In this document: piece after piece, positions 46,675 through 60,916 of the stretch | Layout of the letters: each line of letters starts with the position of its first letter | Numbering within the stretch: the first letter of the stretch is position 1 | Source of the DNA: Byssothecium circinans | Lineage: Eukaryota > Ascomycota > Dothideomycetes > Pleosporales > Massarinaceae | Length of the DNA: 64,000 nt | Assembly (NCBI GenBank): GCA_010015675.1 | Contig: ML977026.1 | Coordinates: forward strand, 110,485-174,484 | Reading direction: 5' to 3' | Program-made: the position numbers and the translations under genes | The notes under the pieces: generated by a model | Told to the model about the DNA's origin: nothing | Seen by the model: the letters and a program-made list of their open reading frames with translations, nothing else | Databases searched by the model: none

Positions 46675-47846
46675 TTTGGGCCTCGACTTCAAATGCAGCA
46701 ACCGTAAGTGGTGCGCCGGCTTTGGTGGTGACAGAAGGGGAGCAGGTAGGACGGAGGGTGGGGAGAAAGGTGCGGCGAATGAGATTGTTGGCGGGGGTCC
46801 GCAAGCGCCTTGCGCGCGGCTGCGGAACGACGTGCTTGGCAGTGGACGGAGGCGCTTTCATCGCCAAAGACGGCAATGCTAAGTGCTCCTCAAAGGCATC
46901 GCCGGAACAGATACTCACTAGTATGAGGAAGCCCGATGCGGAAAATTGCTTTTGCGGGTAGGATATATGCGTTTTGGCCGTGCTTTAGCAGTCTATTCAC
47001 GCTATATATATTTACTGACTTCGCTGCACGAAACCAAAGCTGTTATTACAGTAAGGCTTTCACAGAAAGTGTCCTTATATACATCTTTTGGCTTCGAAAT
47101 ATCAGCTCTATTCCTAGTGTGAAGCCTTGAATTCTATAGCTCTACGCATAGGTCCTTTCCTCCTACACTTCTTAAGTCTTACTTTACAATGACTATCCTA
47201 ACCTTCCCTACACCCCTTTATAATCCCTTCCTATATACTCTCTAACCCCTCTAAGCCTTACGTAGCACTTATATGCCCCTACTAGCTAGCTTACGAGGTC
47301 TAATCCATTATTCAAAAACTACTATAGATATTCTTTGTGAGCTTAACTACTATGCTGATACACCAGATGCGGCCATCTCTAAGAAATGGCTCTAGGCTCG
47401 CCATACAAAAGAAGAACAAAGTATAAGAACAAGGAGAGAAATTCTTAGGCTCTAACACCATCCCTTATAAACGCGGCACGATAAGAGAAAGCCTTAAACC
47501 ACATAACCCCTCCTAGTAACAAACATAGCCTACTAACCTAAGCACATGCGAATACCTATATAATGCCTAACTTCCCTACTTCTACGCCTTACACCTATAA
47601 CTATAAACTACTACGACCTTACTACTCTAGCCACTACTTAATAAACCGCAACTATGGTAATCTCCTAGAGAAAAGCTTATCCTAATTATCTAACACAACT
47701 GTAATACCTAACTCTTTAGGCAGTGCACAATGCCTTGCGCCTCCCCTAGCTACCTTTTATAAATAATCTAACTAAGTTTACATCCTTAGCTTCTATATTA
47801 TCTTTATATAGATTATCAATATCAACATAAATTCTCTAATATACTT

Positions 47847-47877
47847 ACTATCTATCTATCCATCCATCTATCCATCC
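47847..47877. repeat. (CTAT)/(CCAT) tetranucleotide repeats
   Basis: Short runs of TCTA and CCAT units. Confidence 0.8.
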
Positions 47878-47940
47878 CTTCGCCCTAGCAAACAAATATA
47901 ATAAGTCCGCCTAAGTAAGTCTACCTAAACACGCCTAAGT

Positions 47941-48000
47941 CTAACTAAGTTTAACTAAGTTTAACTAAGTCTAACTAAGTCTAACTAAGTCTAACCAAGT
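47941..48000. repeat. 10-bp tandem repeat, six units
   Basis: Six adjacent 10-mers of the form CTAACTAAGT, differing only by C/T at the first position and one A/C change in the last unit. Confidence 0.92.
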
Positions 48001-48034
48001 CCACCAACCAACCAACTAACTATAGTACCTTACC

Positions 48035-48160
48035 TCCCTTCCTCCTTCCCTACGCTTCCTCCCTACGCTCCCTCCCTACGCTCCCTCCCTCCTTTTCTTC
48101 CTCCCTTCCTACGCTCCCTCCCTCCCTACGCTCCCTCCCTCCCTCCTTCCCTACGCTCCA
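48035..48160. repeat. Pyrimidine-rich repeat of CCCTCCCTACGCT units
   Basis: At least six TACGCT words set in CCCTCCCT runs. Confidence 0.85.
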
Positions 48161-48163
48161 AAA

Positions 48164-48252
48164 CCAAAACCTCAAAACCTCAAAAAACCTCAAAAACCCT
48201 CAAAAACCCTCAAAAACCCACATAAAATAAATAAAATAAAATAAAATAAATA
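48164..48252. repeat. CTCAAAAACC and AAATA repeats
   Basis: Copies of CTCAAAAACC (about five, variable A length) followed by ATAAA units. Confidence 0.85.
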
Positions 48253-48317
48253 ACATATGCTATGCTATTGTAGGGGGGAAAACGCGCACTCTATACCAAG
48301 CACACCACCCCCTATGT

Positions 48318-48396
48318 AGACACAAGACACAGGACATAGGATATAAGACACAAGACACAAGACACAGGACACAAGACACAAGACACAGGACACAAG
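48318..48396. repeat. 7-bp repeat of ACACAAG/ACACAGG type
   Basis: About ten GACACAR-type units in a row. Confidence 0.88.
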
Positions 48397-48845
48397 GAGA
48401 CTCTACGGCCAAAAAAAACCAAATCTACCATATAGGAGGGATTGATTATATTGCACACTAACCAACTTGCTGTCACACCAACTAACTAACCTGCAATAAC
48501 TAACCTGGAACAACCGACCTGGAATAAAATAGCATACATAGAATAGCACCGCACGTAATAAAATAGAGAATAAGCATAAAAACGCCAATGACATGCACAT
48601 GCAAAAAATTTGGTACAGACAGACAGGTACACTAAGGTTAAGCCTTCTTCCCGCCCGTCTCTCTCCCTCTCCCTCTCCCTTCCCTATCTCTCCCTTCCCC
48701 CTATCCCCCTCTTCCCCCCTTCCCTATCTCTCCCTCCCTCTCCCCCTCTCCCCCTATCCCACCCACCCCCCGGATTCCAATCACGCGGAACCCCTTACAA
48801 AGTGTCAAGTGTCAAGTATCCCCTCCTCTTCCAAATAGCGCCCCG

Positions 48846-48879
48846 ATTGAGGATTGAGGATTGAGGATTAAGGATTGAG
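48846..48879. repeat. 7-bp tandem repeat GAGGATT
   Basis: About four to five units of ATTGAGG; one unit has A for G. Confidence 0.85.
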
Positions 48880-49156
48880 CCTGGTTTGCCCCGTCCGCCC
48901 GCCACCCCTCCCCCCTCCTGTGCGTACATGGTATGGTATGGTGTTGAAACAAAGACAAAGCGCTTACGCCGTAGCATGCATGCGAGACAGAAAAAAAAAG
49001 AAAAAAAGGCCGAGTGAGTCGCGGGTTGAAAGTTGAAAAGGAAGAATGCGTATTGTTCGCTTTCTTTGAACAGAGAGGCAGAGGGAGAGAGAGAGAGAGC
49101 AAGAGAGCAAGAGTTACCTTTAGTGTAAAAAAAAAAGAAAGAAAGGACCTCAGACC

Positions 49157-52100
49157 TCAGTTAAGGAAGCCCTTACACCCCACGGACCCACAGAGACAAG
49201 GAATCCGATCCGTAGCATCCATCTCGCGCTCGAATTTATAGTCGTACGTGAGTTCCTCATCTGGCATTATGTTAGCTTGCGATCCCCTTACAGTCAAACA
49301 AATCTCTCTGCGGGGGAAAGTTGGGGCGGGGGAGAGAGAACTTACCCTGCGCGATATCCCGCAGCGCATAGATGACAATACGCTTCGTCCCCTCGACCCT
49401 TATAATCTTAGCCGTGCAGTTCGGCGTGCAGCTATGATTGATGAAACGCGCAATGCCACCCATTTTCGTCGCGTCGATGACGGTATCTTCGTCGATGCGG
49501 AAGAGGTAACTCGACCCCACGCCCTGCTGGTCGTACTTGACTTCGCGCAGATCGGCGACGCGCTGGCGGACCTTCTCGCCCACGTACTCGATGATCATGT
49601 CGTTGGCCGCGATGTTCTCCTGCGCGTAGAGGCCCCAGTTGTGGATGGCGGAACGGTCGAACTTGACCAACTTCTTCCGCTTCTTGAGCTGGTTGAAGCG
49701 CAGCGCATCACCCTCGGCACCCGTCATGTTCTTCGAGATGCTGATGTCGTTCACCAGACGACGGTTGTTGGCACGGTTTGCGCGGGAGTTGGCTGTCGCG
49801 CTAGGTTTGGCTGCTCCGGTCTGGAACTTGAAGCCTTCAACAACCATCGTAGTGGATTGGTCCTGCTTCGCACGACGTTGCCGCTCTTCCCTCTCAAGCT
49901 GAACGCGGATACGATGGGGCAAGTACTTGGACTTCTCCGACTCGCGGATCTTCTTGACGCTTTCCGTTCTGGCAGAACCTGTGGGATTGGGTACGTAGTA
50001 GCCTTCAATCTTCGTCTCGGAGCGCGACACACCCTCTTCACCAGGTCGGTTGAGATGTTTGATCGACTTCTGCTTCCACGCCCACGAGTTCGCGTCTCCA
50101 ATCTTCGCAGCCGCAACCGGAGCCACCGCGTTCTTGAGATGTAGGAGATCCTCGTCGTCTTTGAGCAAATGTTGCCAGCCATCAATATCCATGACCACGC
50201 TGAAGTCATCTTCGACGGTCCGGCGAGGTTCGATCGTTGAGACGCCCCAGTTGACGGCCCCTCGCTCCTCCTCTTCGGGGGTTTCTTTGACTGCAGGGAT
50301 CTGAATAGTGGGCTTCTGCTCTTCGACTTCAACCTCCACTTCGGCCGTGGGCGTGATCTCAGTAACAGAGACCTGGGCAGCCTTCGCTTCTTCCTCAATC
50401 TGCTTCTTCGTCTTCTTCTTCGTTTTCGTAGTCTTCTTCTTCGCAGGCTCCTTAATGTCGGGCAGTTCGGTCGTCTCAATGGGTTTGGCGGCTTCCTCAT
50501 CCTCCTGCGTGATGACCACTTGCGGCTCGAGTTTGACCTCCGGACCTGCCTCCAATCCAAAGATTGCATCGGCTTCCTGCTCAATCTTCCGCAAACGCCG
50601 GAAACCTTTCAGTGCTTTGTCGGCCTTCTTCCAGATGGGCGAAGAGCGCGGAAGGATCGCCAAAACCTGTTCGAGCTCTTTCTCGGCCATGTTCTCCGGA
50701 TCCTTGTGGATGCAATGAGCAAGCAAGCTTCTTGCATGCGAATCATCCATCATCTCGTCATCGCTCTCCTCGCCCCAGCCAGCTTCTATGCGCCTCCGCT
50801 TAGCTCGACGATCTCGCAACGATTCCTCATCGTCCTCTTCCTCATCGCTGCTTTGTGCACGACTAAGCGAAGGCGTCTCCTGTTCTTCAGTCGCACGAGT
50901 GTGAGAGCTCCGCTTCTCATCGTCCGAATCGTCATCTTCCATAACGTCCATGAGTTTCCGGTACAGTCCATGCACCGCCCGAGGCTTCGGGTGCTTCTCT
51001 TTACGACGCGGATCCAGGAAGGGATTCAAATTCTTGGGGCCCTTCTTCCCACGTCCGCGATTCTGGTCCGCCGGACCCAGGGCTCTGCGTCCATGGCGAC
51101 CACCGGGACCAGCATTGCGACCTCGTGGTTGATGGTGTGCAGAGTCCATGCCAGGAAGCAGAACAGAAACGGGCCGGGCATCTTCAGCTTTCTTCGGAGG
51201 ATCCGCAACGTTGAGTCGTCGCCGTTTCTCAACATGACGATCTGGGTTGAGAAGGTCGATGAGAATTGGCCCAGCTTTGCCCATGACATCCCCCACAAGC
51301 TTCTCATAAAGTTCCTGCTTTACAATTTCCGAAGCTGCAATCACAGGATCCAGCACCTCTGCCCTTTGCTTCTTCTCCAATTCCAAATCTTCCGCCTCTT
51401 CTTGGGCAATCCTTTCTTCTTGTGCCTTTCGTTTCTTGGCTTCAACAACGCGCTCCGGACTAGGGCTTCGTTCGTAGTTCGGATCGCCGTACTGGTTGCA
51501 CTCCATGTTCATGACATAGGTGAAAAGAGCCGCCATATGGCACTCCTTGTAACACCGCACGGTCTCATCTTCGCCTCTCTTAGATTCTTCGAACGTGATG
51601 TAGTACCCTGTTTGGTCACACCGCACCTCTTTCCAGTAAAACGTCCTCAGTCGCTTCTTGAGGTGATCTATCGTGGTGCTGAGCACCGGCACATACTGAT
51701 GCGCAATGAATAGATATGGCCGGCGCTTCAGTTTTGGCTTAATAGGCTCCTTTTCGATGAGATAGGACAATGCGGCTTTCCGGGTCAAGGGTTCGCGAGG
51801 CGGAGGTGGTCGTGTCCCCTTTCCAGACGGACCTTTCGGAACATTGGCAGGCAAATCAAACGAGGCGGGGGTTGTTGGAGTCGCTGATTTCGCAATGAGC
51901 TTGGCTCGCAGCTTCTCCGCCTCTTTACGAGATGCCTCCACCGCAATGTTGAGTAAGCGAGCGCATCTCCGCCCTTCACGATCGCAGTGCACCTTGATTG
52001 TTGACATGCCAATGCGCTGGCCATTGCCTTCCCGCTCGGCCCTTTTGGCGGATGATGACGCCTTTACAGCTAACACACCGCGGGAGGGGGGAGTGTCGCG

Positions 52101-52840
52101 GTACTTGACCAAACATATCCCGAGGAAGCTGCCGTTGTCGGGGTGCACTTCGTTCCTCACAGACTCGACGTTGCCGTACGACGAGAAGAAACCGCGGAGT
52201 TGCACATCTGACGTCAATGGATCGAAACCGGTCACGACGACCTGCGTGGCAGGTCCGGGGCCGCAGGAGATGCGCGCATCGAATGAGTACGGTTTGGCAA
52301 TGTACGGTGCTAGCCGCAGCTTCGATTTCGGGGCAGCTGCTCCCACAGTCTTAATAGGATAGTTCCCGGAGGTGTAACCGGCAATGGCGAGACGGGGGTC
52401 CGGTGGGGGAGATGGGTCGCCCTGTAACAAAGGTAAAGTTAGCCTTAACGTCACAGGACGACCCATCATGGGGATTCACAAATGTATGTATGACCATCAC
52501 GTACCTTATCCAATATCGGTTTGTATGTCAACCCCCGCCCGTGTTTAGCCTTCTTGTCCAGCTTGCTATCGAGCGCGGGGTCGTAGTTGAGGCGCTGGCC
52601 CAGTTTGCCGTCCGCGGGCCATATTGATATCCTGCCGTCTGGGGGCGTGTGCACGGGCGTGATGGTATCGGCGGCATCTCTGAGGGGAGCGCTTGACGGC
52701 GCCGTGTGTGCGGACGCGTTCATCGTCTCATGCGATTGTTTCGCGTGCCGAGGGCTAGGTAGCTTGCCCGGCGGAGAGGAGTCTGTGCTGGTCAAGGGTG
52801 TGAGAGCGTGTAGCGATGGGTTGCGTCCAGCGTGCGGCAT
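49157..52840 (-). CDS. SET1: SET1, histone H3 lysine-4 methyltransferase (COMPASS catalytic subunit)
   Basis: Transfers methyl groups from SAM to H3K4 within the nuclear COMPASS complex. Exons are 52840-52505, 52421-49346 and 49260-49157, giving 1171 aa. An RRM-like domain ([20 protein letters not shown]) lies at about residues 185-235, followed by the Set1-associated region with [20 protein letters not shown]. The middle is charged and of low complexity, with Lys/Glu runs. The N-SET region leads to the C-terminal SET domain: [31 protein letters not shown] and, across the last intron, [10 protein letters not shown]. The post-SET zinc motif [13 protein letters not shown] ends the protein. The last intron is needed for this end; reading through gives an unrelated tail. 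Plus-strand frames over this gene are shadows. Confidence 0.93.
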
Positions 52841-54235
52841 GGTGTTGGGCGAGAAGATGGACGGTATCGAGCTCGTGACCGAGCTATTCGATGCAGCACA
52901 GTTTAGCAGATCGTGTGGCCGCTGACCATGATTGTCTGGTGTTTATATTATATCTCCGTCTCTGACTGTGAGATTTTCACCTGCAGCTGGCGACGCCAAA
53001 CAATGAAATTTGGGACGCAAACTGGCGGACGCTTCTGGAAGGTGCGCGCCGGTCTTCTTTGATGACCTGTCTTGTAGTGCGCTGCGTGTTTCTGCGTCGG
53101 GGGTGGTTGTATATGCGTTTGTATCTGGGGGTTCCGCGACGGGAGTGCGCGACATAACCCGACGAACGTCTTAGCAGATCTGCGCAGGCCTCATCACTGT
53201 ATTGGGGTGAGTGTGCGAGCGTGTGACAGGATGGGCTGCTATACTAGACTCGACGCTAGACTCGACGCTGCTGCAAACGGTGGACGGGGGATGGAGACGC
53301 GCAGTGGACGCGGATACGGACGCGGTGAGCGTGTACGGGCGCTGGCGACGACGGCTGACCAAGCGGAGAGCGGAGAGCGGGGTGCAGAGGAAGGATAGAG
53401 GCAGAAGATGAGACGTGTGCACAAATAGCAGGCGTCTGCACGCGCTGGTTGGAGAGGTGGTCGGAGCCGGAGATGGGAGGCGTGTCAATGGAATGCAATG
53501 TCGTTGCTGATGAGGTTGAGGCCGCGCTAGGCTTGCTTGCAGGGAAAGGAAAGGGGAGGACGTCAGCCACCGATTTCTCGCCAACGTTCCACTTCCGCTC
53601 TCTGTAACCACACATGCGCAATTGCACTCCTGAATGCCGCCTCCTGCATATGCTGCGCAGCCTTTGTCGCCCATTGCCTCGCACCCCGAGTGCTCATTTA
53701 GTCCGCAAATGCTGCTGCACCCTTGCTGCGTGTCCGTCAGCCGCAGCGTCATTGCATCGATCCTCGATCCACCCTCCGCGATACCTTAATCACCGCCCGA
53801 CCACGATTAGACGAAGCGCTCCTACATACACTTCACAATTGCATGCGATCGCGACTGTGTATACCATATAACGAATTGATGTATCGAACTTTCGGCCTTC
53901 ACAAGCTCACGTGAGTTGGGTATCGGGGCGGGCCTGCGGGGTGGGCATGATGTTGATGACTGGCATGCGACGGCCACTCACACACTCCCAAGAGGGCTTT
54001 CTCCTTGACTAGCCGAGTCACAGATGGACATGTTCAATACATCATGGCCAACTTCACGTTTAGCCGTCATAGAGAAGTGCGTAGGCTGGTTCAACTCCGG
54101 CAGGCAGGACAGCACCTTACATCCATAACCGCACAGTAGCCTCCATCCATTTGAAGAACCCACGACATGAAATCGTGTCACATTAAGCCCTTCCACCACT
54201 TTTATCCCGCCCAACACCATCCAGCACCACCTACT
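52841..54235. other. SET1 upstream region, no supported gene
   Basis: About 1.4 kb. A 193-residue open frame on the minus strand (53752-53171) is of skewed composition without a recognisable domain and is not called. Confidence 0.5.
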
Positions 54236-55183
<948 letters not shown>

Positions 55184-55720
55184 GGTTTTCCGACTGGAGG
55201 GAGGTGGAAGGTGAGGTGACGATCTGGTTGGGAGCGGGTTGAGCGGGTAGCGGGCGGGCGGTGTTGTTTGGTGAGAGGCGACAAGAATGCAGGAACAGGA
55301 TCGAGAAGCCCATCCATCCCACCACACCACCAAAGCTAAGCCCCGCAGAACACAGCGCCGGGACCCCTGCATCACGACATCATCGCCAAGCCAGGGACAG
55401 GCACATCCCCAACTTTCCTTTTTCTTTTTTCCTCTTGGAGAAGAAGTGAGCAGAGAGAAAAGATAGGTTAAAAACCAATTTTCATTTCAAAGAAGCTGTG
55501 ATCTAGCGCTAGGCGTACCTGCTAGACAGAGCCCGTCATGTCCGCATACATCCAATTCCATCCAGTTCATCAAGAAATTTCCTTTTGCCTTAACTTGTAA
55601 CCCTCCAGATCAATCACACCAAATCTCCATCAATTCCATACATAGCCGGCCCCGGGTTGTTGTGCAACCATCTAAGACGCCAATCCAAAGTGTACCTGCG
55701 CCATTGTCCCTCTACTGAGT
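55184..55720. other. Intergenic region
   Basis: RIB4 promoter and GFA1 3' flank; no gene seen. Confidence 0.45.
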
Positions 55721-58096
<2,376 letters not shown>

Positions 58097-60916
58097 GGCT
58101 CGACTTCAAGCGTGTTGAACAAAAGATGATTCAAAGGTAGCAATTGAGGTTCTTGGGGCACGTCAAAGGTAGAAGGTAGTGGGAAGAAAGAGGGCGAGGG
58201 CAGACGGGAGACGAGCGAAGGAGAAAGAGCGGTGTTTGTTTGGCTTTATATCTGCAAGCAGGCCAGGCCAAGCGCCCTCTCCACTCCACATGTCTACGCC
58301 CGTCCACTGTCCACCGTCTTCAGCTGCAACAGTGCTGGCTGGCCCCTGCATGCACCCAAACTAAAACCGATCGGCATCCTTCAATATTCTGCTTTATCGT
58401 CGCCCTCCAGTGCCTCCTCCTATTTCGTCATCTCCCCGGGTCTGTGTAGGCCATCGGAGCCTCATGCTGCCCCGGCCAATCGCCGGTGCCGCTGTGCCTG
58501 ATCGGATCGCCCGCTATCGTTTCTCAGGGCTCTGGGGCGCAGCGCGGCCAAAAAATTAAAATAGCAACACTAGATATTTTTTCCATTGTCTATTATTCCT
58601 CCAGGCCAATGCTGAGTCTTCGCCATGGTACCTGTCTAGGAATGGCGGCCGGTGCCGTCTTTCTTCTTTCTCCTATTCTTGCTGTGGCTGGTGTGTGCTC
58701 TATACCTCGTCTCTATGCTTATTGAAGTGCTGCTAAATCAGACCCTGCTTGATACGCACGAAATAACAGACGTCAGCATCAGTGCCCGCCTACACGGCCC
58801 TGGCTGTTCGCGCCGCTCATCAATAACGCGGTCCAGCTGCTTGAAACACTGCAGAGAATGGAGCGTCTTGCGTACACACAGAGGCCAGCGTAGTTACACC
58901 ACAGCATATGCTCTATCCCTACCCGAAGGCGTCCACAGGCCTCTATCTCGCGACCTCGCTATCAGACGGTGAGCACTGTCTCATCTCGCGCATATTCTGT
59001 ACGCCCGCCCGCCCAAACACGTTGATTCTGCGCACAAGAGACGTCTATCACCCAGGGTGCCGGGCCGTCAGCCTTTGTCCTCAACGTGACGGCTGATGGA
59101 GACCTCAAGCTTCACTTTCCAGCTCCTCCATATCCATTAGCCCTCCTACAGGCAAGACATGTTGCCGTTGCTATCGCTAGCTTATCCAGCGTTTCCGTTC
59201 TCCCCCCTCAGCCCTGCTGTGCGGCTTCGCTACTCTCAGACTCTAGTAGATACCCCCTAGCTCCAGGGTTTGCCGCTGTCACGACATAATGCCTACTCTA
59301 GGGAAGGTGGGAAGGTGGAAAAGTACCACAGAAGTGCACATACCTCAGCTCACCACCCCAACCGCCCATGTCTCGCTCGATAGCTAGAGCTAGCTATCCC
59401 GACATTTGGATTCACTCTCAGGCGTCCCAGCGATCAGATAGATGTGTAAAACCTAGCTGCACCTCCTCCTCCTCCTTTCCCTCATCGCTCATTATTATTA
59501 TCATCACTACTGTAGTCTAGACCCAAGCTAGCCGCTTCCAATCGCCCAGCAGATTGTACCTAGTCGTACCTTTGTAGCCAAAACGTGCTAGAACCATCGT
59601 GGGTTCCAATGGTTCTGTGTCTGGCTCTTTGCTGGCGTGTTCCGAAAATCTTTCGGAAACAAACCTTTTTCTTTCCAGCCGCAACGCCAGCCTTGCGCAC
59701 TACACAACGCCCCACTGCCGTTCACGTGTGCATGTGGCTGCATATATATTCGCTTTCAAGTTTCAACAAACTTCTTGGCCGGGAAAGCCAAACCTTGTTG
59801 TCACAGTAATAGTAGTTAACTACCCATTCACATCTACGCGTAGAATACATCAGAGCCATGGTCCAATGTTCAATACAACGCATGGGCCCTGGGGTTGGAC
59901 GCTGGCCTCGCGTGTCGTCCTTTTCTCTTCCCTTCACTTCTCTTCCTGGGTGCGATCTCTCTCTCCCATCTCCTCTTACATATACATATGCAAATACGAA
60001 CGACAACGACAACGCAAATTGGAGGGGCTAAGACCGGTCCGGATTTCACTGCAATCTTTAGCCCAGCCCAGCCCTTCTCTCTGCAACCCCCAACTTCCCT
60101 TGACCAATCAGTAACCACAGAAACCCAATTTCTTTGCGAAGGACCAGCGGCATGGGGGGAATGGGTGGGGGCTGAGTCTTACACGCCAGCATGTTTGATG
60201 GAGGGGAGGACTGGAGGGTGTTTCAAAGAAAAAAACTAGAAGTTGCACTTGCACCTGCACCATCTTAGAGCTTGAACTTGAGCTAGTCCTGTCCTTCAGG
60301 TATAGATAGAACCCTCTTCGGTCCGAACTGAACGGGGGACGGGGTGTTATGTCCTCGACGCCTCATTATTCCGGCCTCGACGCCTCGTTCCGGCGTTGAC
60401 AGGCGGAGAAGAGAAGAGAAGGTAGAGCGGGCCGCGCTCGGGGTGGGGGGAGGGGGTGTTTTTCGTGCGAGGAAGCCACGAGTTTGAGGGCTCAATGGAT
60501 ATATGGTGATAGAGTGAGTGGGGTTGCAGCTTCCTTCTGTTTACCATACTGTTTACTGTTTACATTCTTCTGTATGCCTCTCTACCTGTATGCTACAACC
60601 ACCGGATTTCCGCCGGAAACATGCAAAAATGCAAAAATGCAAAATGCTTCCATTTCAAAATCCCCCTCTACACGGATGCCGATGCGATATGCAACAACAG
60701 ACAACCAGCAACCAACATCCCCGCCCTGTATCTCTACTCTAGTTCAACGCAAACCGCCAATGCAATTGCTAGATAACAAGCGCTCGAACAGAGAAGAAAA
60801 CAACACACGTTCGACCCAGTTCAACCCAATTCACAACGGCAACGCACGCACGCTCGCTCTTCACTCCGCAAAAAAAAAAAAAAGAAGAAAGAAAAAGCCA
60901 CGGTTCCGAACAATCA
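58097..60916. other. Long intergenic region between GFA1 and the amino-acid transporter
   Basis: About 2.8 kb with no supported gene. The left 300 bp should be the GFA1 promoter and includes CT-rich tracts. A few short frames encode hydrophobic peptides but have no recognisable similarity. A poly-A run lies near 60871-60883. Confidence 0.5.
58245..58250 (-). promoter_or_regulatory. TATA box of GFA1
   Basis: TATAAA on the minus strand about 150 bp upstream of the GFA1 start codon. Confidence 0.4.

Larger units (their letters stand above)
46675..49156. other. Gene-free, TA-rich and low-complexity block
   Basis: About 2.5 kb with no supported gene. The first 300 bp should hold the RAM2 promoter. 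From about 46980 the DNA is rich in CTA/TAG-type words, then passes into a series of simple repeats (47847-48400), a CT-rich run (48650-48770) and a 7-bp repeat (48846-48879). Confidence 0.6.

Noticed and set aside
50520..51713. 397-residue plus-strand frame and a 277-residue minus-strand frame inside SET1
   Set aside because: Both lie wholly within SET1 exon 2 in other frames; SET1 is strongly supported.
53171..53752. 193-residue minus-strand frame upstream of SET1
   Set aside because: It begins with an ATG but has skewed Ser/Thr/Pro/Arg composition, no domain and no intron signals tying it to a gene.
59599..60239. Two overlapping frames of 171 and 114 residues in the GFA1-transporter gap
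   Set aside because: Low-complexity Ser/Thr/Pro peptides with no similarity and no promoter or splice context.
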